64,000 bases of DNA from assembly GCA_037952775.1 (NCBI GenBank), contig JBANAY010000003.1:20398001-20462000 (forward strand), read 5' to 3'. The notes under the pieces are model-generated. The model was given only the letters and a program-made list of their open reading frames with translations. It made no database searches and was not told where the DNA came from. Positions 24,401 through 34,283 of the stretch are shown piece after piece. The stretch's first letter is position 1, and every line of letters begins with the position of its first letter. The position numbers and the translations under genes are program-made. The DNA comes from Clonostachys chloroleuca (Eukaryota; Ascomycota; Sordariomycetes; Hypocreales; Bionectriaceae).

Positions 24401-25430
24401 CAATTGTCTGGCAAACGCGCTTTACGAACAGAAAGATTACGCCGCTGCCGTGGAAATATGGGTGGAAGTCTACGAGAAAAGGATGGCGTCACAGCTCAGC
24501 GCCACCTCTTCCAAGACAAGCCCGCGCGAGTTTCGTTTCGACCAAAGTCAGTTCTACGATAAGTTCAGACAGCTACGTCTGATGAGGGAAGAATTGCTTG
24601 GGAAAGAAAGTTTTGGTCTCGTTGGAGTGTCGGGCAGCCTGGCGTGTGCTCTCCACGCACAAGGCTATTTTGGCTTCGCCAAGATCTTATGGACATATGA
24701 TGTCGAAGCTTGGAAACGGCTACGTGGGGAGGACCACGCAGATACCTTGGTCATTATGAAAAATCTAGGTAATGTAATGGCGACTCTCGACCCGCTAGAA
24801 GCCGAGAATATATACAGGCAGGTATATACCTCCCAGAAGAACACGCTGGGGGAGGATCATCCGCAGACGCTTCAGAGCCTTTTTCATATAGCAGATACAC
24901 AGTACAGGCAGAAGAACTACTTTGCTGCCGAGAAGTCATTCCGTGCGGTCATCAGGATCAATGAAGAGGTTCAAGGAGATAGATACACAGGACCCCTCGA
25001 TCCTGTGGAGTCTTTAGCATGCACCCTGTTCTTCCTAAACAGGTTCGAAGAAACAGAGGTTCTCGATAGGCAGCTCCTTGCAAAGAGACAGAGGGAACTT
25101 GGAGCTAAAGATCCGAAAACTTTGCGCATCTTGGTACATTTAGGGCAAACGCTTCGCGCAAGAGGAAATTACGAAATGGCCCTCAAATTGGGGCGAGAAG
25201 CACTGCAGGATCAAGAGCATGTATTGGGAAGAGAACACCCCGACACTCTCGAAAGCATGTATCAGGTGGCGTACTCCTACCTCATGCTGGACCAGGAAGA
25301 AGAAGCCAAACAGGTATGCTTCAATGGTATTGAGAGACAGGTGCGAATCTTGGGCACGGAGAATGTGGTCACAAGGGGAACCATCCTTCTTCTCGCCACG
25401 ATATACACCCAGAAGAGACCGTATTGGTAG
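21463..25430 (+). CDS. NACHT-TPR STAND protein (fungal NLR-like receptor)
   Basis: Three exons, 21463..21783, 21844..22039 and 22105..25430, 1,280 residues. Order: an N-terminal helical region of the kind found before fungal NACHT domains (WLDSFSGLIDGAVETRADLL, VWAPIRLLLLASNF, likely DUF7708-like); a NACHT NTPase with Walker A GKGGCGKS (about 286-293) and Walker B LFLVVDGVDE (about 379-387); a winged-helix-like region; a linker; then kinesin-light-chain-type TPRs in the last 400 residues, seen as repeated GxxHxxTL blocks (LGSNHEKTLHSLNCLANALY, GEDHPQTLQSLFHIADTQYR, GREHPDTLESMYQVAYSYLM). Such STAND proteins act as signal-triggered switches in non-self recognition and cell death. Introns 1 and 2 are 60 and 65 nt with good signals. 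The gene appears intact; ligand unknown. Confidence 0.95.
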
Positions 25431-27308
25431 AAACATCATTTAGCGATCTACAAGATTAATACTGCCCTACCTCCAAGAACTCATTCCATAGTCGAGAGTA
25501 TTGGAAATATAGAAGTTCCAAGACAGCATATCTGGCTTTCCTTCACCACAACCATACTATCTGTTTTCACAAATGAGTCAAGGGCTGTTTAGTCACTTCC
25601 ATCTCTTGGGAATTGTATCTACCACGATGTACAAATAAATACTGAACATAAGAGGATTGCTGCCTATCGAATCCCTCACATCACAAACCACAGTCAGACC
25701 CGACTTAGCCCGACGATTTCGTTGTAGGTGTCTGTATCTAAAAGGTATATTTGACCATCCCGCTGATTATTTCCGGCGGAGCTGATCTTCTAGAGCTGCG
25801 AATCTAAATCGTAAAGCAACTAAGTCAATCATCCCAGCACACTCATTAGCCATGAAGCAGGTGCAAACCATCTCTTTGGATATGTATGGGTTTGGAACAG
25901 GAAATTGCCTTTAGAAAGTCACACAACCATTGCCTACAGGGGTGTAGGGCATGACATCAAGGCTAGATTTTGGGGTGACCCGTCTTTCGGTTCTATGAGC
26001 TAGCGCAAGCCGTATCTTGGTACTACTGTAAATTTGAGATGAATTAGGAGTTCAGATCTGAGCAGATCTATGGGGAGGGCTCTCTGCATCCGCACGTACT
26101 TTGATCTCTCGCGGCATCAAGTTATTGAGGTGACCTCAACAACTAAGCGTCTATAAGCTTGTCAGACATTTCCATACACCAAGTCCTCGCTAATTACCGC
26201 TAGAAAAACTTCAAGCTAGGCATGATTTACATAGACACAGGCCGGGCGCCTCAAGAGTGCCTTGTGGGCCGTGCTGCTCTGCTGAGCTTACCAGATCTAC
26301 CAGTACTGAATGATGATCGACTAGCACCATTGTCCAACCCCAACTACGAAGCAATTATAGCACGACTAAGCTGAAAGCCTCAAAGTCAGTTTGGTTCGGC
26401 ATTTGGTCATTGGTCATTGATCGCCAAAGCTAGAGCCCTCAAATTCTACGAGCCAAGAGTTCAGGGACCACATCCAACGCATACTGGTCGAGGTATTACC
26501 TAAACACCGAAGCGCTCATTCCCTGAAAACTGGATAGGCTCGTCGAATGGATAGCCTTCAGCGAAACCGTGAATCTAAAATGGGAGGGTTGAGTCTGGTG
26601 AGACACCAACGATCACCCAGTTTTCCTTAATGTCCCTATCCAGATCATTATTTTATTCCACAACAACCTCCTGCGACAGGCAAACCTCCGCAATACTCAC
26701 TCCGACTCCACAATTCCAGTCCAGGCCCAACAGCTCGATATTAGATTATTAATCATTTTGAAAAGGCGGTCCTAGGTCTTTTAGACGACCCCAGTTTACT
26801 GAGGGTGTATTCACAAGAACTTATAAAACTGTTTCCCTTTGCCTAGACCTTCAACCCAACTTGCCCTTATCAGCTTCATGCCAGGCACCTAGACGAAGGT
26901 TATCTTCGACCACAAGTGATAGGTCAATATGTTACCTGACATAAAGGAATGAGTTCAGTCATAAAGCGGCACGTACCCAAGGCAGACACCGAGAAAGAGA
27001 AGGTTCCCTCCCCTACACAGTAACATTCAACATGCTCTATTCTACCATTTGTGATGCTAAAGACAAGCCATGGAGTTTTTTCAACAGTATCGCAAGCTGG
27101 GACAAAAGACTTTGGAGGCAAATTGGGCAAGATAGTGGCATTGATAGCTAATGAAGAAAATACAAAGTGTTTATTCACGCTCTTAATAAGAATAAACTAA
27201 CCCAATCTCAAATGGGATTCGAAAATAATATGCTCGATATCCTCCTCTAAATCACCTCCCCGTCCCCCTTCTCCAAATTATATACGGTTGAAGTGTAGTT
27301 ATACATCC
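25431..27308. other. Gene-poor 1.9 kb between NACHT gene and repeat precursor
   Basis: Mostly short frames and frequent stops. The only piece worth noting is the exon-like minus-strand block listed separately at 26946-27151. No tRNA, transposon ends or long repeats recognised. Confidence 0.5.
26946..27151 (-). other. Possible isolated exon of an unrecognised secreted-type protein
   Basis: A minus-strand open frame (84 codons in full, 26924-27178) is bounded by an acceptor-like CTTCATTAG and a donor-like GTACGT in sensible positions. The encoded piece has three Cys and reads like a small secreted protein (FVPACDTVEKTPWLVFSITN, VECYCVGEG). I could not find convincing partner exons, so it may be chance or a relic. 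Borders are approximate. Confidence 0.2.
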
Positions 27309-28331
27309 TTAATATTCAGAGCGCTTGTGACCAGGGCGCTTAGTCTTACCGAAATCGCCGGTGCTGCCGGGGATGACAATAGGAGGCTTAAGGCCGCCGC
27401 CGCCGCGCTTGTGGGGAGGACGCTTGGTCTTGCCAAAGTCACCGGTGCTGCCAGGGATGACAATCGGAGGCTTGAGACCGCCACCGCCGCGCTTATGAGG
27501 ACGCTTGGTCTTGCCGAAATCACCGGTGCTGCCGGGAATGACGATAGGGGGTTTGAGACCGCCGCCGCCGCGCTTGTGAGGACGCTTGGTCTTGCCGAAA
27601 TCGCCGGTGCTGCCGGGAATGACGATAGGGGGTTTGAGACCGCCACCGCCGCGCTTATGAGGACGCTTTGTCTTGCCGAAATCGCCGGTGCTGCCGGGGA
27701 TGACGATAGGGGGTTTGAGACCGCCACCGCCGCGCTTGTGAGGACGCTTGGTCTTGCCGAAATCACCGGTGCTGCCGGGGATGACAATAGGGGGCTTAAG
27801 ACCGCCGCCGCCGCGCTTGTGAGGACGCTTGGTCTTGCCAAAGTCACCGGTGCTGCCGGGGATGACAATAGGGGGCTTAAGACCGCCGCCGCCGCGCTTG
27901 TGAGGACGCTTGGTCTTGCCAAAGTCACCGGTGCTGCCGGGGATGACAATAGGGGGCTTAAGACCGCCGCCGCCGCGCTTGTGAGGACGCTTGGTCTTGC
28001 CAAAGTCACCGGTGCTGCCGGGGATGACAATAGGGGGCTTAAGACCGCCGCCGCCGCGCTTGTGAGGACGCTTGGTCTTGCCAAAGTCACCGGTGCTGCC
28101 GGGGATGACAATAGGGGGTTTGAGACCGCCACCGCCGCGCTTGTGAGGACGCTTGGTCTTGCCCATATCACCGGTGCTGCCGGGGATGATAATCGGAGGC
28201 TTGAGGCCGCCGCCGCCGCGTTCCTCCAGCACGATGTCGGCGGTAGCATCGTTGGCCCCCATAGCAAGTCCCTGGCTGGCAAGTCCCAGCCATAGGAAGA
28301 GGGCGGCGCCAAACTTGTTGATGGCGACCAT
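27309..28331 (-). CDS. Secreted Kex2-processed tandem-repeat peptide precursor (KEP/RiPP-like)
   Basis: Single exon, 340 residues, ATG at 28329-28331 (the frame continues upstream only to a GTG). Residues 1-23 form a signal peptide (MVAINKFGAALFLWLG, then LASQGLA); residues 24-38 are a short pro-segment ending in LEER. Eleven tandem units of 27-28 residues follow, each GGGGLKPPIVIP, then GSTGDFGKT, then KRPHKR, and a three-residue end SEY. Each unit ends in Lys-Arg, a Kex2 site; the inner Lys-Arg is followed by Pro and should be spared. Kex2 plus carboxypeptidase trimming would release eleven 25-mers of almost one sequence. This is the architecture of fungal Kex2-processed repeat proteins, which include alpha-pheromones and dikaritin/epichloecyclin precursors. 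The cores have no Cys or Tyr, and no UstY/DUF3328 gene is in the window, so modification is uncertain. Confidence 0.92.
   Translation of the reverse strand: MVAINKFGAALFLWLGLASQGLAMGANDATADIVLEERGGGGLKPPIIIPGSTGDMGKTKRPHKRGGGGLKPPIVIPGSTGDFGKTKRPHKRGGGGLKPPIVIPGSTGDFGKTKRPHKRGGGGLKPPIVIPGSTGDFGKTKRPHKRGGGGLKPPIVIPGSTGDFGKTKRPHKRGGGGLKPPIVIPGSTGDFGKTKRPHKRGGGGLKPPIVIPGSTGDFGKTKRPHKRGGGGLKPPIVIPGSTGDFGKTKRPHKRGGGGLKPPIVIPGSTGDFGKTKRPHKRGGGGLKPPIVIPGSTGDFGKTKRPPHKRGGGGLKPPIVIPGSTGDFGKTKRPGHKRSEY
27321..28217 (-). repeat. Eleven-unit 81-bp coding tandem repeat
   Basis: Eleven direct repeats, 81 bp each except two 84-bp units at the 3' end of the gene. Three consecutive units (about 27840-28082) are identical base for base. 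The others differ mainly at third positions (for example GGC/GGT, CTT/CTC), so the amino-acid repeat is kept. The first translated unit differs most (PIIIP and DMG instead of PIVIP and DFG). The last two carry an extra Pro or Gly in RPPHKR and RPGHKR. Confidence 0.97.
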
Positions 28332-28494
28332 TTTGAATGAGCCGAAAAAAGACACAAGGAAAGAAAAGAAGAAAAAAGGAAAGGTAGAGAACGGAAGGCC
28401 GGCTTCTATCAGATGATTGTTGAGTCGCTGTGTTGTCGATGTGTTGGTTTGCTGATGGAGTAAAAGGTCGAACTCTGGAGGCAGAAGTGTACAA

Positions 28495-28501
28495 CTTTAT
28501 A
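28495..28501 (-). promoter_or_regulatory. TATA box of the repeat-precursor gene
   Basis: Minus-strand TATAAAG about 165 bases upstream of the ATG at 28331. The spacing suits a highly expressed fungal gene. Confidence 0.5.
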
Positions 28502-31500
28502 CATTTCCGTCCGATTTACTCTGGCAACGCCAAACATCTTTGATATCGAGAATGTGGTAAATTTAGAGGCGGATTCCACCCCCAGCTCTCAATGCCAGCA
28601 TTGACAAGGCACCTCAACGTAGGGGCATCCTAGCTCCTGCGTATCTTGACTGATATCAGCAACCACCCTCTCGGTGACTGGGGGATCTGCCACGCGGCCT
28701 CTGTTTTGGAGCAGCTTCCTGGCGTTCGCAATTAACGGGAGACCCAATCCTGTGAGCACTAGTCAGGTTCTGAACCGTGGGTTCTCAGTCTCGTAGCGAT
28801 TGTCGCCCCAATAGCGGCCGTCGAAAAGACGCGTAGCCGCCAAGCGTCAGTAGTCTCCAGTCGGCCCCGGGGCTCAGTGGGACCCGAACATAACATGAAA
28901 TGCAAAGTGATGGAGGATTGTGGCTAGGCCTGCGAGATGGATGCTGTTGGTTGGGACCGATAATGCTCCAGCTAATGCAAGGGTCGTGCCATCGTTTCGA
29001 GCTAACGGCACTATACCAACCCAGGCCTTGTTACGGCGAGCCTGGATGAGCTATGAGTAAGAAATATTCCACAGATTGGCGCGTTATGATTCCACCAAGG
29101 GCAAGTATGTCTCTTGGTGGGTCGCACGACAGGGGAAATCGGCAGTTGGTCGCGTGGTTCGTCAGGCACCAAATGAAACCCCGGAATGGATGTAACGGCA
29201 CTTTGATTCACATGTCGGTATCTATTAATAACCTAAACAGCAGTTGTACAGTCGAGCTTTATCGGCGGCCAGACTAGTATCCCTGGTAGATGCAGCATTA
29301 GTATCGCGAAATTTTTAGCTTTCTTAACCTTGGCCAACATCTAGACGCGATCCATGACAGTTTCTAAAATAGCAATCATCTCACTTTAGTGGAATGGCCA
29401 GCCTGAGCGGTGCATGGATGATGTCTCGTCGTCTCTCGCACTCGGCTGTTAGCCAGCAGTCCCGATTCGGCGCCGAATCCAGCCATGAATGAAATGATTG
29501 GCAAGGATGCTTTTAGCAGCGGGTCTAATCGGGGGCTCTCTCACCGGCAGGTTAAGACTGGTGTTTTCTTTAAAAATTGATCCAAATAGAATTCATTTGT
29601 GATGTACGGAGGACGGACTCAGTTAATGCCGAAGCTGCGAATCCGCTACCCTATACCATCCACCAGGTTGGCGCCATTTCAAGAATCTACCCTGAATTTC
29701 CGCAACAACTCCATTCACTATGAATCCGTGGGAAACACCTGTTGTCTATGTTTTTTTTTAAAAATTACTGCATGCGATAGGCATTCGAAAGGCATTGAAA
29801 CAAGTTAAATAGTGTAATGTCTTTGTAAACAAAAAAGTGTTGAAGCTGTCAATACGTTTGAGTTCTCGATCTTCAGCGTGTGAGATCTTACCCCAAACGG
29901 GCTTTCGCCGGAAGGATGAGATTATTAAATTTAAGATGATGGTTACTTTTCCAAGCATTGTTTCTCGATAACGTGCAGAAGAATAAAGCCCTTTGTGGCC
30001 AATTGATGCCCCGCATCGGTCTCTACCACCTACGTACACATGGGCCGGGCAACTAAATTACATCGCGAGTGGACCCAGCTCCCCACCGGCAGATGGAGAA
30101 GTTGTAATATTGGACAGGGAATCCCATGCTGCAAGCCAGTGGTAGCCTCAGGGGGTTTCTCCTCATACTTCTGCTTGGCCAGCAGCAATTCATCTCGTTG
30201 GGTGTGTTGGCTAAGCTTTCAACGCACATTGGTGTTGTGTTGAACATGCGTACCAACTAATCTGTTGTTCGAAACTAAATAGTTGACAATAGGAGTGCGT
30301 TCCATGCCGGTAGGATGCATCTTGGGTATGACAATGCATGCCGGTCGCCCGGGATTTGCCGCCGTTGGCCGGCAGTTGGCAGCCGCTCTGTAGGATTGCG
30401 CCCATGCAACATGTTGGCAACCTGAAAATGCTCTACACATCCCCATAGTATTACGTTGGATTTCTATACTTCAACCATAACTCGTTGGTTGCTGGCTAAA
30501 AATGGTGCGATGTTGGCCGTAGGTAATAACCAACAAGACCTGCCCATGACCAACAAACCAAGGTGGATCAACTCGGCCACGGTGGACATGAGGCAATGGA
30601 GCCCAAGGGTTAATTTTGCGTGCAGATATCCCCGATTTGGACAAATTATGGCAGATGCTGAATTGCCTGGTTCAGAACGGTTCTTGGTGCTGTCGAAAAT
30701 GTTGATGGGCCGGCACACAGGCTCCGAAAGGAAGTTGGCCGCCGACTGCTAACACGCGAAATGAGAAGGTGCATCATGCTTGCTTGGCATCCGGCCGGCT
30801 GGTTTCAACTCTATCGCGCTTTGGGCAGTGTCCGTCTCAATCCAGCCAAGTGCTTACTATTCCTACTGCACTTCTACTATTCTGTGATCCAAGCTTAGGA
30901 CTTGGATGATTGTTTCAATACCGAAGGGAAGCAGTATTTAGCAATACAACCCGAGCGGAATACCATAATTACGGCTTGGCGTTCACATCCTCTTCGATGT
31001 GATTTGCACTCTTATCCGCCTGCTGAATGTAGACCACCCTTGACTCTATCTCGGAGCCGAAAGTGAAAAGTACGGATGTTACGCCCAATGCTCCGGACTT
31101 CCGCTTCACCCGAAGGAGAGGTTACGTATCGGCTTTGCCCTGGATATAGCTCTGTCCCTCTCTTCTCTCGGTATGCCTCCCCTTTGATTTGCAAGACGCC
31201 AACTATCCGGCTTGGCTACAGATGGACCACGGAATCTCTCTATGTCCACTGCGAATAATACTTTTTATCGCTCCTTAGCCCGAAAACTCTTTGCCCAAAG
31301 GGCCACCCCAAACAAATCCCTCTCTCACAAGGAGGTATTCGCGGCATACAACGTGCCTCAACTGAAGATCGAATCTTGCATCAGCATATACCCACTGCTG
31401 CACCGGAGGATTTGAGAATAAAATCTGTTCCCCATCCGCCGCATAACTAACAGCGCTCGACACGGAACTTCGTAACCCATTGACCGAGAAGGCGACCGAA

Positions 31501-32261
31501 ATATTATTATGCGATAAAAGAAGTCATGTTTCCTGTTTGTAGGCCTCCCAGACCTATCAAACAGGGGTTTTAGCAAAACAAGAATGAAAGCAAAGAGGCA
31601 GTCAATTCGTCTCGTTGGATCTGCTCTCAAAGCTCGAAATGCGAGAGCGGTAGCCGTGAAGATTGCAAGGACCACCTATCAAAACAGTATCAAAACAGCT
31701 GCATTCCGACAAGTGGCAGATGCTGATCGAGCGGGAAATAAAACAGGCACTACTAGTTTCCATGCCATAAACATTTCTCCCTTTCGCCCATGGTCTGATG
31801 TAGGAGTATCCCACGGATGTCCTCATTCATCCTGGTGCTCTGACTGGAGCCTAATATTATCCATATCTTGAAAGTTTTCCAGAGCTGAGAGCTAACACGC
31901 CAAAAACTTAATAGTAGCGGCGTTTATATTTCAGGAAGATGCAAAGCATTACAACAGCGGTCGTGGCCCTTAGGAATAATTTGAATGGCTAACTGCAATC
32001 TGGCCCTCGCGGCTTCGTGGCATCCATAGCAAAGAGCATCAAGTTTGAAGCTATTGGAAGAGCGAGCATCGAAACCTATCATTTATTACTGACGGAGGTT
32101 CTCACTACACCCTTTTGCCAGTGACGAAACTACCTTCCCAAGTAAAGGAAAAAGTTTGTCGAATTAAAATGCGGAGTATAATACCGCTTGAAGCATTTAT
32201 TGTAAGGTAAGTCTGTATTGCGTAATAGCTTTCATGAGGGGAGTCACGGCTACTTTTTGCC
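28502..32261. other. Gene-poor region of about 3.8 kb
   Basis: Only short frames with no recognisable domain on either strand. A minus-strand 105-codon frame near 31358-31675 begins with a hydrophobic segment (MVLAIFTATALAFRALRA) but then loses protein-like character. No transposase, reverse transcriptase, LTR or tRNA was recognised. It may hold decayed genes or the regulatory region of the repeat precursor. Confidence 0.45.
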
Positions 32262-33865
32262 TCATGACTGACCTGTCCGAATCATTGCAACAGCTATTCC
32301 CAGCTTTGCCATAGAGCTTTTCCCGCCAACGACCTTTTTCGATGTGTCGACTCTCTCCAAGTTATCCAGCAGATATGATCTCTCATCCTCGCTCATCGCC
32401 TCTACCGTCTGCACGATACACCCCGTTAAGCGAATTGATAGATAACCTAGAGAGGTTGCGTAGGGAATGAACTTCCACAGCTCCATACAGACGGCCCGGT
32501 AATTCTCATAGTCCTTGGATATGTTGGTTTCATATAACGCATTGATGTCGTAGACGATTTGCAATACATTTGCCCGAAAGGAGAGAAGCCCAGCCAGCCC
32601 CGTGGCAAACGCAACAGAGCGGAATTCGTATCTGATACCGGTAATGCATTCCGGGTCCAGGATCGCCTGCATGTTCCCGCTGTATAAAGCTGCCTGGATG
32701 GAATCGTCGATGATCTTTTCTATATTGTGGTCACATTTCTCGATTTGCTGAAGTAGCTTGGCTTTGAGTTTTCTGTTCTCATGTGGCCTTGCTTGGATCA
32801 TTCTGACGGTGTGCGTCCACTCGACCAGCTGGGTTAGGAAGCTGCTGAATGTGACGATGTGCTCTGAGAAGCCCTTGATCTCTTCCGAGGTTAGGTAGTC
32901 GTAGTGAGTTTCATCTGCATAGCCCTGCCAAGGGGACTGTGTGAATGAGCCATCGCCACTGGCAGATACAGATTCCGGCGTTCAGGAGTTAGTCGGTTTG
33001 TACAACTCAATAGCGTAATTCTAAGATATGTGTAGGGATGAGTTAACGATGATGTTTAGTCCTTCCCGTGTCAACAGAATATCAAACTTATCATCCGGGT
33101 TCGGAGGTGGCTTGTTCGCAAGTACCCAATTCATGGCAGAATAGTGCGAGGACATGTTGTCCAAAATCTCCTTGGTGCCGAAGGATATGGTGATCCGTTC
33201 CAGCATTTGCATCGCAGCAAGTGTATCGACTGTGCAAACCTCACTGCCACTAATCTCGCGTTGAAGACTTCGGATAGTCTTTCCATATAAGCTTGTTGAA
33301 AATAGAGACCGAGACGAGCGCCGATGACGATACTCGTCCCAAGCATAACAAAAGAGGGACGTCGTGTTGAGGAGGCACTCACTCTGCGATAGGCGTTGTG
33401 GGAGGTATAGAAGATAGCTCATTTGCAAACAGAGCACCGTGTCATAACCCCAGGTTAAGAAGTGGGCGAGCTGGCTTGCAACCCGATCAGATCTAGCCAT
33501 GAGACTGGCACGAGGGTTTGCCGGGAAAAACACGCCCTCAACACCGTCTCCCTTGCCATAGGTTGCCAGTTTGGTCCAGTTCTGCAATTTCCCCGGCCGG
33601 CGTTTCATGTTCCCGTCCGGCGGCTGAACCTCTGATGGCTGCGAGGCTGGCACTTTTGCCCGGCGATGCGACACGAAGATTAGTGTAGCCGACGGACCTG
33701 GACATGTCCGCTGTGAGCGCAAGCAGTTCCGCATGTTGGCCACTTCTCATCGCACTGCAGATAGTCAGATATGAGAGCAATTGTGAGCTAGGCCAAAGAA
33801 CGGTCCACCTTGATCTTCCTCGTCTTGCAGGGCTGGCAGCCTGCTGATTTCGGCCCCCTAGGCAT
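32262..33865 (-). CDS. Zn2Cys6 transcription factor with a frame break inside the zinc cluster
   Basis: Exon 1 (33809..33865) encodes MPRGPKSAGCQPCKTRKIK; a 54-nt intron (33755..33808) follows; exon 2 begins CDEKWPTC. The next cluster residues, NCLRSQRTCPGPSATLIFV, are present but one base out of frame: TGC-GGAAC would need one more C at about 33729-33731. Restored, this is a standard C6 binuclear zinc cluster. Exon 2 runs to about 33048 with a regulator-type helical middle domain (LLYLPQRLSQSECLLNTTSL). An intron of about 111 nt (32937..33047, phase fits) leads to a last exon ending at 32262 (SPWQGYADETHYDYLTSEEI... AVAMIRTGQS). The borders of that second intron are my best fit only. DNA binding would be lost unless the break is a sequence error. 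Targets unknown. Confidence 0.65.
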
Positions 33866-34283
33866 TTATTTATCTTGCAGTACACTCGCGACACGCAGTT
33901 TCTGTTGGTATCCTTTATGTTCAATGTTGGTTACAGCATCCAAGACGGAACGATTGGAGAGCAGGGGCATCGGCCAAAGCGCGTACCCGTGCCACTGGTA
34001 ACGAATCGGATGACTAAGCTGCCAGTTTTCCTCCCTCCGTGACCGATAGAATTGAACTTGAGAGGATCCTTGACCCATGCACATACGCGGCACCACTTTG
34101 CATAACAAGTTGTACGTGTGTGCGGCCTCACCTTCCGAAAGCAGGGGTACTTCCTATCCGAGAATTATATCTCGGCTCATCTGGCTTTGTTCACGGATAG
34201 GTCACGGTTATAACATTCACCCATCACACGCTTCGACTTTGAACGCCCCCACCTAACCAACAAGCAAGCTGAACTTATCCACC
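33866..34283. other. Divergent intergenic region, regulator / F-box gene
   Basis: 418 bases between the starts of the Zn2Cys6 gene (minus) and the first F-box gene (plus), so probably a shared promoter region. No clear TATA element or other feature seen. Confidence 0.5.

Noticed and set aside
27288..28295. 335-codon plus-strand frame over the repeat array
   Set aside because: It is a mirror of the minus-strand repeat; it lacks a signal peptide or dibasic sites, and its Ala/Gly/Thr-rich pattern follows directly from the complementary codons.
27309..28331. Reading the repeat precursor as an alpha-pheromone or a dikaritin gene
   Set aside because: The core lacks the Trp/Cys pattern of ascomycete alpha-factors and the Tyr-containing cores of dikaritins, and no UstY-like gene is nearby. 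Only the general Kex2-repeat class is supported.
27299..28357. 352-codon second minus-strand frame over the repeat array
   Set aside because: Shadow of the real frame. It has no signal peptide and reads Ser/Ala/Pro-rich low complexity.
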